From the NCBI GenBank assembly GCA_903921135.1, contig CAIXOY010000538.1, positions 1 to 9,919 of the forward strand: a stretch of DNA of 9,919 nucleotides, read 5' to 3'. Source of the stretch: an uncultured Gammaproteobacteria bacterium (lineage in GTDB: Bacteria; Pseudomonadota; Gammaproteobacteria; Pseudomonadales; UBA5518). The notes beneath the pieces were generated by a model that saw only the letters and a list, made by a program, of their open reading frames with translations, was not told the DNA's origin and searched no databases. This document shows, piece by piece, positions 6,314-9,919 of this stretch (its first letter is position 1; every line of letters starts with the position of its first letter). A program made the position numbers and the translations under genes.

Positions 6314-7531
6314 ATGGATCTGGGGATCACCGAGCGGCTGCGGCCGATACTGGACGAGGTCAAACGCTTCATCGAGCAGGAAGTCCTGCCGCTGGAACAC
6401 GCCTATGAACAGGAAGTTGCCAGCGGTGATCGCTGGGTCTTCACGCCGCGCCAGACCGAGATCCTCGAGGGCCTCAAAGCCAAGGCCCGCGAGCGCGGCC
6501 TGTGGAATTTTTTCCTCACCGGACACGGTGACGAAGGCCACGGCCTCAGCACCGTGGAATACGCCTATATCGCGGAAGAAACAGGCAAATCGCGACTCGC
6601 GCCCGAGGTCTTCAACTGCAGTGCGCCGGATACCGGCAACATGGAAGTGCTCGCCCGCTACGGCTCGCCCGCGCAGCAGGCGCGCTGGTTGAAGCCGCTC
6701 CTCGCCGGCGAGATCCGCTCCGCCTACGTGATGACCGAGCCGGATGTTGCCTCCTCTGACGCCACGAACATCAGCACCTCTGCGGTGCTGGACGGCGATA
6801 CCTGGGTGATCAACGGCGAGAAGCACTGGATTTCGGGCGCGGGCGATCCGCGTTGCCGCATCCTGATCGTGATGGTGAAGACCAGTGATACCGCGCCGCG
6901 CCACCTGCAGCACTCGCAGATCCTGGTGCCCATGGAGACGCCCGGCATCGAGGTGCTGCGCCCCATGACGGTCTTCGGCAACGACGACGCGCCGCACGGC
7001 CACATGCACATGCGTTTCACGGACGTGCGCGTGCCCAAAGAGAACATCATCGCGGGTGAAGGCCGTGGTTTCGAAGTGGCGCAGGGCAGGCTCGGGCCGG
7101 GCCGCATCCACCACTGCATGCGCGCGGTCGGTCAGGCCGAGAAAGCGCTGGAGTTGCTCTGCCGCCGCGGCATGTCGCGCACCGCTTTCGGCAAGCCGCT
7201 GGTCAAGCTCGGCGCCAACTACGACATCATCGCCAAGGCGCGCATGGACATCGAGATGGCGCGGCTTCTGTGCCTCAAGGCTGCGTGGATGATGGATCAC
7301 GTGGGTGTGCAGGAAGCGCAGCCCTGGATTTCGATGATCAAGACGGTCGCACCGAACATGGCGCTCTCGGTGATCGACGAGGCGATGCAGATGCACGGCG
7401 GCGTGGGCGTTTCGCAGGACACGCCGCTCGCCGCGCTTTACGCCGCCGTACGCACGCTGCGCTTTGCCGACGGCCCCGACGCCGTGCACCGCATGGTGGT
7501 GGCCCGCAACGAACTCAAGCGCTATATCTGA
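6314..7531 (+). CDS. Acyl-CoA dehydrogenase of the ACAD10/ACAD11 type
   Basis: A 405-residue FAD-dependent acyl-CoA dehydrogenase. It shows GLWNFFLTG (62-70), the middle-domain motif YVMTEPDVASSDATN (138-152), NGEKHWISGAGDPRC (167-181), DVRVPKENI (237-245), MQMHGGVGVSQDTPLA (358-373) and the ending LRFADGPDAVHR (382-393). The HWISGAGDPRC and R-x-ADGPDxVH signatures are typical of the ACAD10/ACAD11 group rather than of FadE or short-chain enzymes. Asp386 occupies the position of the usual C-terminal catalytic glutamate. Human ACAD10/11 have been linked to 4-hydroxyacyl-CoA breakdown; whether that applies here is unknown. No kinase-like domain is fused. A GAGAGGG site precedes the ATG, and spacing to both neighbours (11 and 14 bases) indicates one transcript. 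It may act on a different intermediate from the preceding pair. Confidence 0.93.
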   Translation: MDLGITERLRPILDEVKRFIEQEVLPLEHAYEQEVASGDRWVFTPRQTEILEGLKAKARERGLWNFFLTGHGDEGHGLSTVEYAYIAEETGKSRLAPEVFNCSAPDTGNMEVLARYGSPAQQARWLKPLLAGEIRSAYVMTEPDVASSDATNISTSAVLDGDTWVINGEKHWISGAGDPRCRILIVMVKTSDTAPRHLQHSQILVPMETPGIEVLRPMTVFGNDDAPHGHMHMRFTDVRVPKENIIAGEGRGFEVAQGRLGPGRIHHCMRAVGQAEKALELLCRRGMSRTAFGKPLVKLGANYDIIAKARMDIEMARLLCLKAAWMMDHVGVQEAQPWISMIKTVAPNMALSVIDEAMQMHGGVGVSQDTPLAALYAAVRTLRFADGPDAVHRMVVARNELKRYI

Positions 7532-7533
7532 GC

Positions 7534-7540
7534 AAGGAGA
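7534..7540 (+). promoter_or_regulatory. Ribosome binding site that sets the hydratase start
   Basis: AAGGAGA, the strongest Shine-Dalgarno site in the window, lies 5 bases before ATG 7546. The same frame is open back to 7270 inside the preceding dehydrogenase gene, but that stretch has no family similarity and is an overlap artefact. Confidence 0.8.
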
Positions 7541-7545
7541 ACCCG

Positions 7546-8007
7546 ATGGCCGTTTCGCTGACCAAAGACACCGCGCCCGGACTGATCGGCACCGAGCTCG
7601 GTGTCTCCGACTGGTTCCTGATCGACCAGTCGCGCATCAATGCCTTCGCCGATGCCACGCTCGATCACCAGTTCATCCACGTCGACCCGGAGCAGGCGAA
7701 ACTCACGCCCTTCGGCGGCACCATCGCGCACGGTTTCCTCACGCTGTCGCTGTTGCCGTATCTGGTGACCGGGCTTGGCATCGGCATGGAAAACGCGGTG
7801 ATGGGCCTGAACTACGGCTTCGACAAGATCCGCTTCCTTGCGCCGGTGAAAGTGGGCAGCCGTGTGCGTGCGCGTGCGCGGCTTGCAGCGTTCCAGGAAA
7901 AAGCCCCGAAGCAGTTTCTCATCACCCAGGAAATCACCATCGAGATCGAGAACGACACGCGCCCGGCGCTGGTGTCGCAGTGGCTCACGATGGTCATGAC
8001 CGGCTGA
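7546..8007 (+). CDS. MaoC/NodN-family (R)-enoyl-CoA hydratase
   Basis: A 153-residue single-hotdog hydratase that adds water to trans-2-enoyl-CoA, giving (R)-3-hydroxyacyl-CoA. The hydratase-2 motif is clear: FADATLDHQFIHVDPEQA (34-51) with catalytic Asp40 and His45, then FGGTIAHGFLTLSLLP (56-71), and NYGFDKIRFLAPVKVGSRVR (89-108). From memory the protein closely resembles Mycobacterium tuberculosis Rv0130 (HtdZ), of similar length and with the same motif spacing. It probably works as a homodimer in the cytoplasm. It starts 14 bases after the third dehydrogenase and is followed 28 bases later by the SDR, which would use its product. NodN-like proteins of unknown function belong to the same family, so the exact substrate remains open. 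Confidence 0.92.
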   Translation: MAVSLTKDTAPGLIGTELGVSDWFLIDQSRINAFADATLDHQFIHVDPEQAKLTPFGGTIAHGFLTLSLLPYLVTGLGIGMENAVMGLNYGFDKIRFLAPVKVGSRVRARARLAAFQEKAPKQFLITQEITIEIENDTRPALVSQWLTMVMTG

Positions 8008-8035
8008 AAATCCGCAATTCACAGGGAGTTATCGC

Positions 8036-8953
8036 ATGAGCATCCGTTTCGACAACCGCGTCGCCATCGTCACCGGTGCGGGCGCAGGGCTCGGCCGCAC
8101 CCACGCACTGGCACTTGCCGCGCGCGGTGCGAAGGTGGTGGTGAACGATCTGGGCGGCGCGCGCGACGGCACGGGCCGTTCCTCCGAGGCCGCGCAGAAA
8201 GTGGTCGACGAAATTCGCGCGGCGGGTGGTGAGGCCATCGCCAACGGCGCGAACGTGGCGGTCTACGAAGAGGTGGAGGCGATGGTGGCGCAGGCCATGG
8301 ACGCCTGGGGCCGTGTCGACATCCTGGTGAACAATGCCGGCATCCTGCGCGACAAGAGCTTCACCAAGATGGAGATCGCCGACTTCCGTGCCGTGATGGA
8401 CGTGCACGTCTTCGGCAGCCTGCACTGCACCAAGGCCGTGTGGGAAATCATGCGTGCGCAGCAGTACGGCCGCATCGTGATGACCACGTCGTCGAGCGGC
8501 CTCTATGGCAACTTCGGGCAGAGCAACTACGGCGCCGCCAAGATGGCGCTGGTGGGCTTGATGAACACCCTTGTGATCGAGGGCGAGAAGTACGGCATTC
8601 GCGTGAATGCACTCGCGCCTGCTGCGGGCACGCGCATGACCGAGGGCCTCATCGACCAGAAAGCCTTCGACCTGCTCACGCCCTCATCCGTGTCGGCCGG
8701 GCTCGTGGTGCTCTGCGCCGAGAACTCGCCCAACCGCATGGTGATGGCGGCCGGCGCCGGTGGTTACGCCGCGGTGCACACCTACGAGACGCTGGGCATT
8801 CACCTGCGTCCGGAAGAGCAGACGCCCGAGAATGTCATGGCTGCCCTTGCAGACATCGAGGCGCGTGCCGGCGAGCAGGAGTTCACGCAAGGCTTCATGC
8901 AGGCCATCAAATTCGCCAGCAACGCCGCGAAGGCGCTCGATACCGAACTCTGA
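8036..8953 (+). CDS. SDR dehydrogenase, MFE-2-like (3R)-hydroxyacyl-CoA dehydrogenase
   Basis: A 305-residue short-chain dehydrogenase/reductase, predicted to oxidise (3R)-hydroxyacyl-CoA to 3-oxoacyl-CoA. The cofactor motif TGAGAGLG lies at 13-20, Asp38 in VVNDLGG favours NAD over NADP, NNAG is at 99-102, and the catalytic set is Ser152, Tyr165 and Lys169 (YGAAK). The block SSSGLYGNFGQSNYGAAK and the NDLGGARDGTG loop are hallmarks of the dehydrogenase domain of peroxisomal multifunctional enzyme 2 (17-beta-HSD4). The roughly 50-residue C-terminal extension beyond the SDR core is also in keeping with that group. In MFE-2 this domain is fused to a hotdog hydratase; here the hydratase is the separate preceding gene. 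AGGGAGTT precedes the ATG. Activity on a steroid hydroxyl instead of a 3-hydroxyacyl-CoA is possible. Confidence 0.92.
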   Translation: MSIRFDNRVAIVTGAGAGLGRTHALALAARGAKVVVNDLGGARDGTGRSSEAAQKVVDEIRAAGGEAIANGANVAVYEEVEAMVAQAMDAWGRVDILVNNAGILRDKSFTKMEIADFRAVMDVHVFGSLHCTKAVWEIMRAQQYGRIVMTTSSSGLYGNFGQSNYGAAKMALVGLMNTLVIEGEKYGIRVNALAPAAGTRMTEGLIDQKAFDLLTPSSVSAGLVVLCAENSPNRMVMAAGAGGYAAVHTYETLGIHLRPEEQTPENVMAALADIEARAGEQEFTQGFMQAIKFASNAAKALDTEL

Positions 8954-8975
8954 GAGAGCTGATCCCACACACCGT

Positions 8976-8998
8976 CCCACCGAGGATTCCCGCATGAA
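8976..8998 (+). repeat. Repeated leader, copy 1 (before sodC)
   Basis: CCCACCGAGGATTCC followed by CGC and ATGAA. The same 15 bases, then GC and ATGAA, precede the thiolase gene at 9534-9555. Each copy contains the GAGGA Shine-Dalgarno site of its gene, at 8982-8986 here, 7 bases before the start. No other gene in the window has this leader. Confidence 0.75.
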
Positions 8999-9506
8999 AT
9001 CCGCAGCTGCTTTGGCGCTTGCCCTGGTGTCTGTCACGGCATTGGCAGACACCACGGTGTCCCTGAACGCCGTTGATGCGAGCGGTACGGGCGCCGGCGT
9101 CGGCACCGTCACCATCAGCGAGTCGCCCTATGGCCTGGTGCTCACGCCAGCGCTCTCGGGGCTCACGCCGGGCCTGCACGGCTTCCACCTGCACCAGAAT
9201 CCCAGCTGCGCCGCCGGGCAGAGCGAGGGCAAAACCGTGCCCGCCTTCGGCGCCGGGCCGCACTACGATCCCGCGAAGAGCGCACGCCACGGCACGCCCT
9301 GGGGCGATGGCCACCTCGGCGACTTGCCGCCGCTGTTCGTGGATGCCGAGGGCCGTGCCACGCAGCCGGTGCTGGCGCCGCGCCTCAAGCTCGCGGATCT
9401 CAAGGGCCGCGCACTGATGGTCCATGCCGGCGGCGACAACCACGCCGACCACCCGATGCCGCTAGGCGGCGGTGGCGCCCGCGTTGCCTGCGGCGTCATC
9501 GACTAA
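8994..9506 (+). CDS. sodC: Periplasmic Cu,Zn superoxide dismutase
   Basis: A 170-residue exported Cu,Zn superoxide dismutase, converting superoxide to oxygen and hydrogen peroxide in the periplasm. Residues 1-18 form a signal peptide ending in TALA before Asp19, fitting signal peptidase I; there is no lipobox cysteine. Metal ligands are all present: copper His65 and His67 (GFHLHQNPSC), bridging His90 (GPHYDP), zinc His99, His107 and Asp110 (GHLGD), and copper His144 (VHAGGDNH). Cys72 and Cys166 form the expected disulfide, and the end GGGGARVACGVID is the family signature. The start is set by GAGGA and the signal peptide; the frame is open upstream but only as an SDR shadow. It sits between beta-oxidation genes with gaps of 40 and 44 bases, an unusual place. 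It would act outside the cytoplasm where the dehydrogenases work. Confidence 0.96.
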   Translation: MKSAAALALALVSVTALADTTVSLNAVDASGTGAGVGTVTISESPYGLVLTPALSGLTPGLHGFHLHQNPSCAAGQSEGKTVPAFGAGPHYDPAKSARHGTPWGDGHLGDLPPLFVDAEGRATQPVLAPRLKLADLKGRALMVHAGGDNHADHPMPLGGGGARVACGVID

Positions 9507-9533
9507 ACTCCGCGCCCCGAACCCGAACCACCA

Positions 9534-9555
9534 CCCACCGAGGATTCCGCATGAA
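9534..9555 (+). repeat. Repeated leader, copy 2 (before thiolase)
   Basis: CCCACCGAGGATTCC followed by GC and ATGAA, matching the leader of sodC apart from one missing C. The GAGGA site at 9540-9544 serves the thiolase ATG 9551 with 6 bases between. Confidence 0.75.
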
Positions 9556-9919
9556 GCAGGCCGTGATCGTCTCCACTGCACGCACACCCATCGGCAAGGC
9601 CTACCGCGGCCTTTTCAACAACACCGAAGCCCCCACCATGGCAGGCCACGCGATCCGCGCGGCGGTGGCGCGCGCAGGCGTTGAAGGCGCCGAGGTGGAC
9701 GATGTGGTCATGGGTTGCGCCATGCCGCAGGGCACGCAGTCGCTGAACGTGGGCCGTCTCTCTGCGCTGGCTGCGGGCCTGCCTGTCACCGTGAGCGGCA
9801 TGACGATGGATCGCCAGTGCGCCTCGGGCCTCATGGCCGGGGCCACGGCCGCGAAGCAGGTCATCCACGATGGCATGCGCGTAGTGGTGGGCGGCGGCCT
9901 CGAGCACATCAGCCTGGTG
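9551..9919 (+). CDS. Thiolase (acetyl-CoA acyltransferase), N-terminal part, cut by window end
   Basis: The first 123 residues of a thiolase, which cleaves 3-oxoacyl-CoA with CoA to acetyl-CoA (or propionyl-CoA) and a shortened acyl-CoA. It begins MKQAVIVSTARTPIGKAYRG, a typical thiolase N-terminus, and contains the nucleophilic Cys90 in DRQCASGL, followed by VVVGGGLEHISLV (111-123), which stands where GGxExMS is usual; the Glu is kept and Met is replaced by Ile. The frame is open to the window edge; full-length thiolases have about 390 residues, so roughly two-thirds is missing. It completes the beta-oxidation cycle encoded upstream and is probably co-transcribed, 44 bases after sodC. Whether it is degradative or an acetoacetyl-CoA-forming biosynthetic thiolase cannot be settled from this part; context favours degradation. 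Confidence 0.95.
   Translation, partial: MKQAVIVSTARTPIGKAYRGLFNNTEAPTMAGHAIRAAVARAGVEGAEVDDVVMGCAMPQGTQSLNVGRLSALAAGLPVTVSGMTMDRQCASGLMAGATAAKQVIHDGMRVVVGGGLEHISLV

Noticed and set aside
6296..7489. Minus-strand open frame of 397 codons opposite the third dehydrogenase
   Set aside because: His/Arg/Ala/Val-rich with no motif; the plus strand encodes a complete acyl-CoA dehydrogenase here.
7270..7545. N-terminal extension of the MaoC hydratase frame into the third dehydrogenase
   Set aside because: It would overlap a real gene out of frame; AAGGAGA and family length both support ATG 7546.
1..9919. Mobile element, CRISPR array, tRNA, riboswitch or defence system
   Set aside because: No transposase, integrase, regularly spaced repeats, cloverleaf sequence or nuclease-like gene was found; the window is explained by metabolic genes.

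Overview
The window is GC-rich (about two-thirds G+C by eye) and almost fully coding, with short gaps, strong G/C bias at third codon positions and clear Shine-Dalgarno sites. It looks chromosomal, from a metabolically versatile Pseudomonadota. The protein set resembles lipid- or steroid-degrading Gammaproteobacteria, but genus is not determinable here. I see no insertion sequence, phage gene, CRISPR array, tRNA or rRNA.

Layout. At the left edge a small charged hypothetical ORF (72-260, +) runs tail-to-tail into a three-gene minus-strand cluster. In transcription order this cluster is a TesB-type acyl-CoA thioesterase (3843-2968), a patatin-like acyl hydrolase (2968-1901, sharing one base with tesB) and a thiamine-diphosphate enzyme of the acetolactate synthase/benzoylformate decarboxylase superfamily (1837-272). 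A 102-bp divergent intergenic region (3844-3945) carries short palindromic elements and presumably both promoters. To its right a plus-strand operon runs off the window: three acyl-CoA dehydrogenases (3946-5142, 5163-6302, 6314-7531), a MaoC/NodN-type hydratase (7546-8007), an SDR resembling the dehydrogenase domain of peroxisomal multifunctional enzyme 2 (8036-8953), an exported Cu,Zn superoxide dismutase (8994-9506) and the first 123 residues of a thiolase (9551 onward).

How the genes fit together. The plus-strand genes supply every step of a beta-oxidation cycle: dehydrogenation, hydration, 3-hydroxyacyl oxidation and thiolysis. The hydratase and SDR types suggest the (R)-3-hydroxyacyl route, as in eukaryotic MFE-2 and some actinobacterial pathways, rather than the (S)-specific FadB route. 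The first two dehydrogenases look like a catalytic plus non-catalytic pair: the second lacks a glutamate at both usual catalytic positions. The third has the C-terminal signature of the ACAD10/ACAD11 group, with aspartate at the usual glutamate position. The divergent thioesterase and lipase-like genes would release or supply acyl chains. The natural substrate (branched, hydroxylated, steroid side chain or other) cannot be read from the window, and no acyl-CoA ligase, ETF gene or regulator is present in it.

The points most worth following up are the degenerate dehydrogenase subunit, the Asp-type dehydrogenase, the periplasmic superoxide dismutase lodged between the SDR and the thiolase, the near-identical leaders in front of those last two genes, and the uncertain reaction of the thiamine-diphosphate enzyme.
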